A DNA stretch of 17,429 bases from a bacterium (GTDB taxonomy: Bacteria > JAHJDO01), in the NCBI GenBank assembly GCA_030671985.1, contig DAOVHI010000009.1, positions 1-17,429 of the forward strand, read 5' to 3'. Positions 1 through 7,965 of this stretch are shown in pieces (positions within the stretch are counted from its first letter, which is position 1; each line of letters starts with the position of its first letter). A program made the position numbers and the translations under genes. The notes under the pieces are model-generated. The model was not told the DNA's origin. It made no database searches and saw only the letters and a program-made list of their open reading frames with translations.

Positions 1-2367
1 AGAAAAACAAAACGCTTTGTTTGCTTGATGCGCGATCCTATGTTTACCTATAAGATTATTCTTAACAAGTTCCAATTCAGCATTACTGACAAAAACATCT
101 TTGAGCAATTGAATTTCTTCAAACAGTGCTTGTTTAGCTTCCGCAATTTTTTGCGAAATTGTTCCTGCATAAAATACATACATCCCGGGATCAAACCCCG
201 TCCGGGAAAAAGAGCCGGCATAATATGCCAAGCCTCTTTTTTCTCTTATATTCATAAGCAGTCTTGATCCAAGGTCAGATAGGATTGCGGTTAATACATC
301 AAATGTATATCTGTGTGGATTATTAGTTGAAATAGTCGGAAATCCTATCATAATCAGAGCCTGTTCTCCTTGCTTTTTCTTCTCTTCCTCCCTCCGTTCA
401 TGCTGTACTGGTTCAGTTATATTTATTTCCGGGACAAAACCGTTTGCAGTAAATTTATTAAAGTATTTGCCGAGGGAATCAAAAATTTTGCTGCATTCCA
501 TATCCCCCACAACAGTAATATATGTATTTTTTGGCAGACACATAGTTTTATGAAAATTTGCCAGACTTAACCTGTTTATATTGGAGAGAGACCTTTTAGC
601 ACCCAGGTTCTGAAGTCTGTATGGATGCTTTTTATAGATGGTTTGGCGCATTGCGTCCATGCCAAGATTGATTATCTCATCTTTTCTTGCTTTGATTTCA
701 GACAGAACAATATATCTTTCCTTTTTTATCTGGTTCGGTAAAAATATTGGATTAATTATTATATCCGCAAAAATATCCAATCCATGCGCAAAGTTTTCTT
801 TCAGTATATCCATTGAAAATCCGAAGCTGTTGTCTCCTGAAAATCCTGCTAAGTCTCCGCCTGTCATTTCAAATTCCTCTGCAATTTGAAATGCATTCCT
901 GTTTTTTGTGCCTTTTTGCATCACGCATTGCATCAGATTGCTAATACCGTTATTGTTATCATTTTCATATCTGATGCCGCCTTTAAATAATGCACAAGCA
1001 GAAATAACCGGCGTTGTGTGTTTTTCTATTGCCACAACAGTCATGCCGTTTATTTTTTCAGTCTTTATATTCTGCTTTTTTGCAGGCCTTCTCGCTGTGC
1101 TTGCTGTTGTAGGCGCTTTTTGCTTTAATGTGATTATAGACATATTGTTTTCTGTAAGATAATTTTCAGCAACCCTTTGAATATCTCCTAGCGTGATTTT
1201 ATTTATTTCTTCAACATATTTTTCGGAGAAATACATATCGCCTGCTAAAAACTCATTTACTGCAAGACTACCTGCTATGCTGTCTACCGTTTCAACATGA
1301 CAATAATGATCAAAAATAATCATTTTTTTCGCCTTGAGAAGATCTTTTTTGGAAACACCGTTTTCTTTAGTGAGTTCTATTTGTTTTCCAGTTTCTTTAA
1401 TTGTTTTTTCAATGTTTTCCTCAGCCAAAACATAAGTTATGCCAAAAACTCCTGTATCTTTCGGTGTATGCGAAAAGCTTTCCACGAAAGAAACTAATTG
1501 CTTCGTCTCAATAAGAGCTTTGTATAAATGTGAACTCCGCCCATGCCCCAATATTATTGAAAGCACATCAAGAGCATAAGTGTCGGAATGAATAATCCCC
1601 GGGATATGAAAACACATAAACATCCGTGGTACGTTTACATCTTTTTCCTTACACAAAATTCTTTTGTTAAGTTGTTTTGATTCTTCCGGAATAACTATTG
1701 GATTTACAGATCTTCTTTTAAAATCCTTAAATGCTTTCCCTGCCGCTTTTAGCGCATGCTCATGAGCAATATTTCCCGCAATGACAAGTATCATGTTATT
1801 CGGCACGTACATTCTTTTATAATATGTGAGTAACTCTCCTCTTGATAAATTCTCAAACAATTCTCTATGACCTATTATCGGTTCCTTGTAGGGATGATCC
1901 TTATACATTGTTTCCCATGCCAGCTGCTGCAGATGAGTTTCCGGCTCGTCCATACACATATTTATTTCTTTGAGGATAACCTGTTTTTCTTTCTTGCATT
2001 CCAATGCGTCAAATGAGGAGTTCATAATGGCATCTGCCTGAATTTCCAGCGCGTCACCAAGAAATTTGGAAGGTACGGTAACATGATAAACTGTCCGGTC
2101 ATATGTCGTATAGGCATTAAGCACACCTCCCAAGCCTCTTATTTGGCGGGAGATCTCTCCTGTTTTTCTTTTTTTTGTGCCTTTGAACAGCATATGCTCA
2201 ATATAATGAGACACACCAGACCCCATAAATTCTGCTTCTGTAATACTGCCGGCTTTTACAAGAATATAACTGGCAACTACCGGAACATCTTCTTTTTTGC
2301 ATGTAATCACTGTCAAGCCGTTTTCCAGAACATGTTTCTCCATATCCAACAAATGAGCGTTTTTCAC
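1..2367 (-). CDS. M16 family zinc metallopeptidase (insulinase/PqqL-like), 3' end cut by window edge
   Basis: The reading frame is open for 789 codons from a GTG at 2367 to the window edge, with no stop seen. The GTG follows a strong GGAGG (2374-2378) by six bases; an in-frame ATG eight codons later lacks such a site. The N-terminal half carries the inverted zinc motif HYIEH (about residues 54-58) followed by FKGT, and the third metal ligand Glu near 134, which is the HxxEH-x75-E layout of M16. The second half repeats the fold, but its zinc motif is degenerate (NLMQC, about residue 475). It keeps the REKRGLAY segment near 710 that helps bind substrate. An active half joined to an inactive half is normal for two-domain M16 peptidases of about 850 residues, so perhaps 60-90 residues are missing. 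No clear signal peptide is seen. It is the last visible gene of the tol operon, 19 bases after the carboxypeptidase gene. Substrate unknown. Confidence 0.93.
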   Translation of the reverse strand, partial: MKNAHLLDMEKHVLENGLTVITCKKEDVPVVASYILVKAGSITEAEFMGSGVSHYIEHMLFKGTKKRKTGEISRQIRGLGGVLNAYTTYDRTVYHVTVPSKFLGDALEIQADAIMNSSFDALECKKEKQVILKEINMCMDEPETHLQQLAWETMYKDHPYKEPIIGHRELFENLSRGELLTYYKRMYVPNNMILVIAGNIAHEHALKAAGKAFKDFKRRSVNPIVIPEESKQLNKRILCKEKDVNVPRMFMCFHIPGIIHSDTYALDVLSIILGHGRSSHLYKALIETKQLVSFVESFSHTPKDTGVFGITYVLAEENIEKTIKETGKQIELTKENGVSKKDLLKAKKMIIFDHYCHVETVDSIAGSLAVNEFLAGDMYFSEKYVEEINKITLGDIQRVAENYLTENNMSIITLKQKAPTTASTARRPAKKQNIKTEKINGMTVVAIEKHTTPVISACALFKGGIRYENDNNNGISNLMQCVMQKGTKNRNAFQIAEEFEMTGGDLAGFSGDNSFGFSMDILKENFAHGLDIFADIIINPIFLPNQIKKERYIVLSEIKARKDEIINLGMDAMRQTIYKKHPYRLQNLGAKRSLSNINRLSLANFHKTMCLPKNTYITVVGDMECSKIFDSLGKYFNKFTANGFVPEINITEPVQHERREEEKKKQGEQALIMIGFPTISTNNPHRYTFDVLTAILSDLGSRLLMNIREKRGLAYYAGSFSRTGFDPGMYVFYAGTISQKIAEAKQALFEEIQLLKDVFVSNAELELVKNNLIGKHRIAHQANKAFCFS

Positions 2368-2386
2368 ATCAATCCTCCATATTACA

Positions 2387-3538
2387 TTAGAAAATATATC
2401 TTCTCACAAACCATCTGAATCTACTGATTTGGCTAACATTCTCCGCTGCAACTATACTTAGCTTGGCTATTGTTTTCTTGTTTAGCTTTATCGGCATATA
2501 TCCAATCCTCTGTCCCTTTTCAACAGGCGCCTGTATTCTGTTAGACAAAATTTTTTGCTTAACAATCTTCTTTTCGTCACCTTTCTTTATGACCATCGTT
2601 ATATCTTTATTGCTAATACCATTAATGCAACTTTTGCTTCCCATTATGATCGGAACATTTTCAAAAACAACGTCCCCCTCTTTTACAATACGCAATTTTG
2701 TATAATTTTTAAAGCCCATATTCAGAATTTCTTTTGTTTTATCAAACCGCGCTTTCTTTGTAGGGCAACCCATAACTACAGAAATGAGCCTCATATTGCC
2801 TTTTTTTGCAGTAGCAGTGAAGCTCCAGCCAGCTTTTCGGTAATAACCAGTTTTCAAACCGTCAAGCTCGGGGAATGTTTTAAGGAGTTTGTTCGTATTG
2901 GTTAAAATAAACTTTCCCTTTCTAAATGTGTCCGTTTTTGTATTAGTCCATTTAAGTACTGTTGGGTATTTAACCAGTTCTCTTGCCAGAATCGCCATGT
3001 CATAAGCGGAGGACAGATCTCCGCTATGACCATTCTGGACTTTTGGAAGCCCGCTTGTAGTTTTAAATATAGTATCGTTCATTTTAAGTTCAGATGCTCT
3101 CTTGTTCATTAATACAAGAAATTTTTTAGTGCTGCCGCCTATATGCTCTGCAACTGCAACAGCTCCGTCACACGCTGATTTTATCATAACGGCTTTCATC
3201 ATATCTCTCAGCGTAAAAACTTCTCCCTCCTTTAAATATACCTGTGAACCGCCTATCATGCTTGCATTTCTTGATACTTTTACTTTATCGCTCAGACTAA
3301 TCTCGCCATGTTTGACTTTTTCCATAACAATAAGCGCAAGCATCATCTTAACCATAGAAGCAGGAGGCAATTTTCTGTGCATACTCCTGGCAAAAAGTAT
3401 TTTCCCTGTCTCAGCTTCCATAAGTATTGCGGATTTATATTGTTTTGGAACAGAATAGACTGGGTTTAAACTGCAGAAGCTCAAAAGCAAGAACAATAAA
3501 ATTGCGAATCGCATTATTGTATTTCTTTCGAAATTCAT
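2387..3538 (-). CDS. dacA: D-alanyl-D-alanine carboxypeptidase, S11 family (PBP5/6-like), with SxC variant motif
   Basis: The product is a 383-residue periplasmic D,D-peptidase that trims the terminal D-Ala from peptidoglycan stem peptides. It begins with a hydrophobic signal peptide (about residues 9-29). The active-site motifs are S61-M-V-K64 (nucleophile Ser), S121-A-C123 and K229-T-G231. The second motif is normally S-x-N; the Asn is Cys here (codon TGT). S-G-C is known in the Streptomyces K15 D,D-peptidase, so activity is plausible. A beta-rich PBP5 C-terminal domain (about 270-365) follows. The end, SRFRWFVRRYIF, looks like an amphipathic membrane anchor as in PBP5. The ATG overlaps the tolB stop by four bases (ATGA), so translation is probably coupled. 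A second in-frame ATG at 3514, just before the hydrophobic stretch, is an alternative start. The symbol is by family, not by proven orthology. Confidence 0.92.
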   Translation of the reverse strand: MNFERNTIMRFAILLFLLLSFCSLNPVYSVPKQYKSAILMEAETGKILFARSMHRKLPPASMVKMMLALIVMEKVKHGEISLSDKVKVSRNASMIGGSQVYLKEGEVFTLRDMMKAVMIKSACDGAVAVAEHIGGSTKKFLVLMNKRASELKMNDTIFKTTSGLPKVQNGHSGDLSSAYDMAILARELVKYPTVLKWTNTKTDTFRKGKFILTNTNKLLKTFPELDGLKTGYYRKAGWSFTATAKKGNMRLISVVMGCPTKKARFDKTKEILNMGFKNYTKLRIVKEGDVVFENVPIIMGSKSCINGISNKDITMVIKKGDEKKIVKQKILSNRIQAPVEKGQRIGYMPIKLNKKTIAKLSIVAAENVSQISRFRWFVRRYIF

Positions 3539-4770
3539 CTTGACCAGGCAGGTTCTAAAGCATTATCTTTCTGAAAAGTTAACGTATATTTTTCTCCTGT
3601 CGCAACATCTATTACTTCAAGATATGACCTGAAATTCTTTGTAACACTGTAAACAATATGTCTCCCATCAGGAGCCCATGAAGGATTTTCGTGATGCTGC
3701 GGCTCATACGTTAACTGCGAAACTTTATAAACATTCAAATTAACTACATAGATTTGAAAGTGCCCATTTTTTAAAGATACATAAGCAATCTTATTCGAGA
3801 CCGGAGACCAGGACGGGTCTGTATTATACGATCCTTCAAACGTAAGTCTGATTGTCTTATTATCAGCTAGGTAATATATGTATATTTGAGGCGTTCCTGT
3901 ACGATCTGAAACAAATGCTATTTTTTGATTATCATGGGACCATGTTGGACTTGATTCTACTGCCCGAGAAGCCGTCAAGCGCTTGAGAAGTAAATCAGGC
4001 AAAGAAGCCTTATATAATTCGGGGTTTCCATCTTTGCTGAGTATCAAGGCAATATTTTTGCCGTCACTTGAGACAGCAGAGGCTGCATTAACGCCCGGAT
4101 AGCGGATCAAAGCTTCTTTTTTGCGATTCTTCAAATTGCAGGTAAAGATTCCGGGATATCCATTCTTATATGAAGTGTATGCAACCTTAGCGGAACCAGG
4201 GAACCAGCAAGGTTCAATGTTGTTATAATTTCCAAATGTAATTCGCTCTCTGTTTTTCCCGTCATAATCCACTACATATATTTGCTTTATACCTGCTTTG
4301 TCAGAAGTATAGGCGACCCTTGAGAATACAACGCCATTTTCTCCTGTAATCTTTTCTATAATATCGCTGGCAATAGTCTTTATTAATAGGCCGGACTGAG
4401 AGATCAGTCCTTGATATTTTTTGGCAAATATTTCCCGGTTTGCCGATGAAGAATATATCTTTGCAATAAGAACCAGTTTCTTTTTTTTTGTCTTATAAGA
4501 TCCCTTAATTACTAATTCCGTATCCTTTGAAACTAGTTTTTGTATAGAAAAATGCCCGGAGTATTTCAGGTGTCTTGACAAATCATCATAAATTGCCTTC
4601 TCTAATTTTGTATCAGGCTTGTCCTCCTCAACAGTGAAAGTTTCAATAAATAGATTTATTTTTTTTGCAGATTCTTTAGATATGCTTAGTTGAACTTCTG
4701 AGGCAAACCCTTGATTAAAACAAAAAACAGATAAACAGATAAGCGCAAAGATTAAATTTTTAATTTTCAT
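3535..4770 (-). CDS. tolB: Tol-Pal system beta-propeller protein TolB
   Basis: The product is a 411-residue periplasmic protein. A signal peptide of about 24 residues (ends near GFASEV) is followed by the TolB N-terminal domain (about 25-150), including the segment that reads out tested periplasmic lipoprotein peptides in other TolB proteins. A C-terminal beta-propeller (about 150-411) is built of WD40-like PD40 blades with recurring patterns such as YTSYKNGYPGIFTCNL, FVSDRTGTPQIYIYYL and YVSLKNGHFQIYVVNL. TolB normally binds Pal and links it to TolA during outer-membrane constriction at division. Its start overlaps the stop of the upstream TolA/TonB-like gene by four bases and its stop overlaps the carboxypeptidase start in the same way. 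No pal gene is visible; in many genomes it lies directly after tolB. Confidence 0.95.
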   Translation of the reverse strand: MKIKNLIFALICLSVFCFNQGFASEVQLSISKESAKKINLFIETFTVEEDKPDTKLEKAIYDDLSRHLKYSGHFSIQKLVSKDTELVIKGSYKTKKKKLVLIAKIYSSSANREIFAKKYQGLISQSGLLIKTIASDIIEKITGENGVVFSRVAYTSDKAGIKQIYVVDYDGKNRERITFGNYNNIEPCWFPGSAKVAYTSYKNGYPGIFTCNLKNRKKEALIRYPGVNAASAVSSDGKNIALILSKDGNPELYKASLPDLLLKRLTASRAVESSPTWSHDNQKIAFVSDRTGTPQIYIYYLADNKTIRLTFEGSYNTDPSWSPVSNKIAYVSLKNGHFQIYVVNLNVYKVSQLTYEPQHHENPSWAPDGRHIVYSVTKNFRSYLEVIDVATGEKYTLTFQKDNALEPAWSR

Positions 4771-5351
4771 AGTGCCTTAAAAATAATACTGACATTTAGA
4801 TATTCCTCTTTCCATTCTGAAGGAAGAGCAGGTAGAGTTCCTGCCGATTTTACAGCATTTAGTGCCGAATTATCAAGTAATTTCATGCCGGAGGAATGCT
4901 TCGTCTTCACATCGCTTATAATCCCATTTTTATTAATAGTAAAACTAACTGTAACATATGCACCTTCTTTTGATATTATATATTCGCTCGGCGGCAGCCA
5001 TGCGTTTGATAATTTGGTTTTTATTACAGTCAGATACCATAGATAAGGAAATCTACCCGCGCTGATATGCACATCTTCTTTGCTTGCAGGCTGCAGCGGT
5101 TTTGCTGAGTCAGATGTATCCATAGTTTTAAGCCTTGTGAGTATCTTTGCCCTCAGTTTGCGTGTGTCAGGGGTCTTTTTTGGCCTCCGAACCGGTTTAG
5201 GACGAGGAGAGTGTTGTTTTATATCCGGAATTAATTGAACAAATTGCGGAACTTCAAGCTTTGATGTCCGCTGTTTCACAATTGCAATAAGAACTATTAA
5301 TAAAATGACGCTTATATGAACGCTTAAAGATATTAGAAAAGGCTTTTTCAT
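4767..5351 (-). CDS. TolA/TonB-like energy-transducing protein
   Basis: The product is a 194-residue inner-membrane-anchored protein. A short cytoplasmic start (MKKPFL) is followed by one transmembrane helix (about 7-25). A Pro/Lys/Arg-rich spacer (about 45-70, with RPKPVRRPKKTP) comes next, and a TonB-type C-terminal domain fills about 105-194 (AWLPPSEY near the start, then VTVSFTINKNGIISDV and SSALNAVK-like core). The position between tolR and tolB says it takes the role of TolA, carrying energy from TolQR to TolB/Pal. It lacks the long helical domain II of enterobacterial TolA (about 420 residues), so structurally it is closer to TonB. It starts two bases after the tolR stop and ends in an ATGA overlap with tolB. 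Confidence 0.85.
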   Translation of the reverse strand: MKKPFLISLSVHISVILLIVLIAIVKQRTSKLEVPQFVQLIPDIKQHSPRPKPVRRPKKTPDTRKLRAKILTRLKTMDTSDSAKPLQPASKEDVHISAGRFPYLWYLTVIKTKLSNAWLPPSEYIISKEGAYVTVSFTINKNGIISDVKTKHSSGMKLLDNSALNAVKSAGTLPALPSEWKEEYLNVSIIFKAL

Positions 5352-5353
5352 AT

Positions 5354-5767
5354 TTAGCGGCGCATATTATGAACTCTGGTTGGAAGGGCAACTCTTGAAA
5401 CACCTGATTTTCTGACTATATCAAGAACTTTAACTACTTCACCATACTTAACGGATTTATCAGCTTTGATTATTGCGGATGTATTTTGATTTGATCCGAC
5501 AATTATTTTAAGCCGTTTTTTTAATGATTCATAGGTTACTATTGCATTATCCAGATACAGACTGCCATATCTTGATATACTGATTGTAACAGTGTCCTTT
5601 GAGATATCCATTCTTCCGGATGACGCTTGTGGAAGTTGAACATTGATTCCATGAAGCATAATTGGAGTGATCAAAATAGAGACAATTAAAAGAACCATGG
5701 TAACATCAACAAGACTTGTAATATTTATCTGGCTGATCGGAGCGTATGAATATAATCTGCTTTTCAT
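5354..5767 (-). CDS. tolR: Biopolymer transport protein TolR/ExbD
   Basis: The product is a 137-residue inner-membrane protein with one transmembrane helix (about 18-39) and a periplasmic domain. The motif INITSLVDVTMVLLIV matches the ExbD/TolR family signature; Asp21 in it is the conserved membrane carboxylate used in proton-driven force generation with TolQ. The periplasmic part (about 45-137) has the usual beta-alpha pattern, including the AIIKADKSVKYGEVVKVLD segment. Its ATG overlaps the tolQ stop by four bases, so translation is likely coupled. It could be named ExbD, but the adjacent tolB favours TolR. Confidence 0.93.
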   Translation of the reverse strand: MKSRLYSYAPISQINITSLVDVTMVLLIVSILITPIMLHGINVQLPQASSGRMDISKDTVTISISRYGSLYLDNAIVTYESLKKRLKIIVGSNQNTSAIIKADKSVKYGEVVKVLDIVRKSGVSRVALPTRVHNMRR

Positions 5768-6435
5768 AGGTTTTGCGTCCTGACCAATTTTCTTTCGGCA
5801 AGAGAAAGGAATTCCCCTACAAAATTATCCGTCTCTATTGATAACACCCTCAATCGGTTTGAGAAGAAATTGTATGCAATAAGAGCAGGAATTGCTACTA
5901 CCAGTCCTGCTACAGTTGTTATCAACGCTTCGGCAACTCCAGGAGCAACGGTTCCAATACTTGCGCTGCCCTGCAAACTGACCTGCAGAAAAACATTAAG
6001 TATTCCCCATACAGTGCCCAAAAGCCCTATGAAAGGGCAGACTCCTGCAGTTGTTGCAAGAAATCCTAAAAATTTCTCCAGACTGAAGAATGAATTGCTA
6101 ACCGAACTTAACAGTGTTTTTTCTATGTATTTTAAATCTGAGACGATACTCTCTCCAATAGAATTAACTTCCTCACACCCTCGTTTATATACCCGGAATA
6201 TAGGTGAAAACTTGTACTCTTCAGCACTTTTAATAGACAGGTTGAACACATTTTCCGAAGAAGAGTTTCTGAATATTCTTAAGAACTGTTTAGACGCTCT
6301 CTCCGCTTTTCTAATTGCGCCAAACTTTATGATGATTACTGTCCATGATACTACAGAAATTGTAAACAACAAGAGTACAATTATCCTTCCAATCCAGCCC
6401 GAATGTTGAAACAATAGAATCAAATTGCTGCCCAT
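5764..6435 (-). CDS. tolQ: TolQ/ExbB proton channel family protein
   Basis: The product is a 223-residue inner-membrane channel protein of the MotA/TolQ/ExbB family. Three transmembrane segments are visible (about 14-36, 122-150 and 163-190). They include the conserved PFIGLLGTVWGI and TTVAGLVVAIPA stretches that line the proton path with TolR. The frame is open upstream to an ATG at 6549. The ATG at 6435 is preferred because TAAGGAG stands just before it, because family members begin close to this point (usual length about 230), and because the extension would cover likely promoters. It is the first gene of the tol operon and overlaps tolR by four bases. Confidence 0.92.
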   Translation of the reverse strand: MGSNLILLFQHSGWIGRIIVLLLFTISVVSWTVIIIKFGAIRKAERASKQFLRIFRNSSSENVFNLSIKSAEEYKFSPIFRVYKRGCEEVNSIGESIVSDLKYIEKTLLSSVSNSFFSLEKFLGFLATTAGVCPFIGLLGTVWGILNVFLQVSLQGSASIGTVAPGVAEALITTVAGLVVAIPALIAYNFFSNRLRVLSIETDNFVGEFLSLAERKLVRTQNL

Positions 6436-6469
6436 TTTTCTCCTTACACCACCTCCGGATGACAAGAAA

Positions 6470-6498
6470 AATATACTATAAATTGCCATAACACACAA
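6470..6498 (-). promoter_or_regulatory. Possible promoter of the tol operon
   Basis: On the minus strand a TTGTGT (6498-6493), 17 bases and TATATT (6475-6470) lie upstream of tolQ. The -10 matches five of six consensus bases, the -35 only three. The predicted RNA would start near 6463, giving a leader of about 28 bases with the tolQ ribosome site. The region is very A+T-rich, so a chance match is possible. Confidence 0.35.
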
Positions 6499-6524
6499 GT
6501 AAGTAATTTTTCTAGAGTTTCTTC

Positions 6525-6552
6525 TTGACAGGTTAATATTGTACGGCATAAT
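6525..6552 (+). promoter_or_regulatory. Possible sigma70-like promoter of the metabolic gene cluster
   Basis: A perfect TTGACA (6525-6530), 16 bases and CATAAT (6547-6552) point to the right, back to back with the possible tol promoter. The start would be near 6559, leaving a leader of about 130 bases before the first Gfo/Idh gene. A dyad TTAACT-N5-AGTTAA (6552-6568) overlaps the predicted start point and could be an operator. Confidence 0.45.
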
Positions 6553-6652
6553 TAACTTATGCAGTTAAAAAAGATATCTTTACTATGTCGATACTTTTTT
6601 GGTGCTGTGAAGAATTTTTCTGCGGAGGCGGTATAAACATCGAGAATCCGCA
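6552..6652. repeat. Cluster of dyad symmetries in the divergent intergenic region
   Basis: Three perfect dyads occur within about 100 bases: TTAACT-N5-AGTTAA (6552-6568), the 12-bp palindrome AAAGATATCTTT (6570-6581) and TGCGGA-N20-TCCGCA (6621-6626 with 6647-6652). The first overlaps the predicted start of the rightward promoter and is operator-like. The other two lie in the predicted leader. No known riboswitch was recognised. Confidence 0.4.
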
Positions 6653-6691
6653 AGTTATGATAATTATAAAATAAAATATAGGAGTATAATT

Positions 6692-7870
6692 ATGAATGAG
6701 CAAACATTAACTATTGGGCTAATTGGGTGCGGCGCATTTGCCGAAAGTCAGGATTTGCCCAACTTTACTAAACATCCTCAACTTAATTTAAAGTGGTGTT
6801 GCGATTCCAATATTAAACGCGCAAAAGAGATGGCGCAAAAATTTTCCGTGCCGAATGTAACTGATAATTTTCATGATGTCATCAATGATCCTGAAGTTGA
6901 TTTGATTAAAATTTCAACTTCACATGAAGTGCATCTGCAAATTATCAGTGCTGCTGCTGAAAAAGGGATTCATGTCTTTTGTGAAAAACCGATGGCACTT
7001 GATGAAACTGAAGCATATCACATCATTGAAGCTGTTCATAAGAACGGCATTAAATTATGCGTTGATTTGAATCGTCGTATGGCACCGTCAATGCACGCGT
7101 TGAAGAAACAGTGGCAAAAACAATTAGCGAGCCCCAAATACCAGCCATGGCGTTACATTGAAATGGATCGCGCTCTCCTGCCTGAAGAGGAAAAATCACA
7201 TTTATTGATGAATATTCAGGACGAAAGTTCATCTTATCGCATTTTTCATTTTAATCCCTTGAAAGGCGGTGGCGAGATCTTAGGTGAAACAGTTCACTGG
7301 CTAGACCTTGCCTGTTGGTTTTTCGCACCGCAATTTCCTGTTGAAATTACAGCATGGGGAGACTGCCGTTTAAGCCATGGTATAAATATTAAATTTTCCG
7401 CTGGCGATACAGCAACTATCAATTTTCACTGTTCCGGAACTTTTGAATATCCCAAAGAAATGTATAATCTTACCGCACGCGGCGCTTTGTTTAAAAACTT
7501 ATTCTTTGTAGAAAATCGTTACTATGGTATCCCTGATCTGGACAGAGAAATTTTTCCAATGCAGTATGATTGCATGCGCGATGCTCTTCCGAAAGATGGT
7601 TTCGACGCTTATATGAAAAAATATAACTTGCGCAATCAGCAAATTATTGGTAATAGCAAAGATGTTCATAACAGCCTACCTTTTACGGTAGATAAAGGTC
7701 ATTATGCAATGCTATCAGCTTTTATAGATGCAATTATCAATGATAAGCCGTCGCCCTGTGATGAAATTGCGGGGTTTATTTCAACCTATTTAGCTCAATT
7801 GGCTATAAAATCAATTGAATTACGTCAAACATTGCCGATATTAATCGACAAGTTAACGCCTATTATTTAG
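6692..7870 (+). CDS. Gfo/Idh/MocA family NAD(P)-dependent oxidoreductase (first of cluster)
   Basis: The product is a 392-residue dehydrogenase. A Rossmann fold with GLIGCGAFAE (about 9-18) binds NAD(P). The family CEKP motif is at about 97-100, with Lys99 the usual catalytic residue. The C-terminal alpha/beta domain has GGEILGETVHWLDL near 190, where the His corresponds to the family's active-site His. Family members oxidise or reduce sugar carbons; the substrate here is unknown. The ATG follows TAGGAG by about seven bases. Codon use is unlike its neighbours: 12 of 13 Arg codons are CGT/CGC and ATA is rare for Ile, whereas adjacent genes favour AGA/AGG and ATA. This suggests a separate origin. 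It is the first gene to the right of the divergent promoters, and only about 100 bases separate it from the next dehydrogenase. Confidence 0.9.
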   Translation: MNEQTLTIGLIGCGAFAESQDLPNFTKHPQLNLKWCCDSNIKRAKEMAQKFSVPNVTDNFHDVINDPEVDLIKISTSHEVHLQIISAAAEKGIHVFCEKPMALDETEAYHIIEAVHKNGIKLCVDLNRRMAPSMHALKKQWQKQLASPKYQPWRYIEMDRALLPEEEKSHLLMNIQDESSSYRIFHFNPLKGGGEILGETVHWLDLACWFFAPQFPVEITAWGDCRLSHGINIKFSAGDTATINFHCSGTFEYPKEMYNLTARGALFKNLFFVENRYYGIPDLDREIFPMQYDCMRDALPKDGFDAYMKKYNLRNQQIIGNSKDVHNSLPFTVDKGHYAMLSAFIDAIINDKPSPCDEIAGFISTYLAQLAIKSIELRQTLPILIDKLTPII

Positions 7871-7875
7871 CATCA

Positions 7876-7965
7876 ATGACCGCTACAATAAGTTTCTATG
7901 TAAATGAATCTATAAAGACAGGGAAGCAGATTGCAATTTCTAAAGAAGATTATATAGAGAAAAAA
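7876..7965 (+). pseudogene. Possible relic of the C-terminus of another Gfo/Idh/MocA gene
   Basis: The 30 codons in frame before the next gene encode a peptide with NESIKTGKQIAI, resembling the usual last strand of Gfo/Idh proteins (ESAKTGK-hydrophobic). There is no ribosome site at the ATG at 7876, and the peptide sits in front of a complete Rossmann fold, so it does not belong to the downstream protein. If the run of seven A at 7960-7966 had six, this frame would end in TGA overlapping the next ATG (ATGA), the junction style used elsewhere in this window. The evidence is pattern-based only. Confidence 0.35.

Noticed and set aside
1-2367. Possible broken M16 gene because only small plus-strand frames show here
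   Set aside because: The minus-strand frame is intact through the whole stretch; it only lacks its stop because the window ends.
6436-6549. N-terminal extension of TolQ from the ATG at 6549
   Set aside because: The ATG at 6435 has a good ribosome site and fits the family length; the extension overlaps likely promoters.
6566-6599. A-tract/T-tract hairpin as a rho-independent terminator
   Set aside because: The stem is almost wholly A-T with a bulge, and it lies between divergent genes where no terminator is needed.
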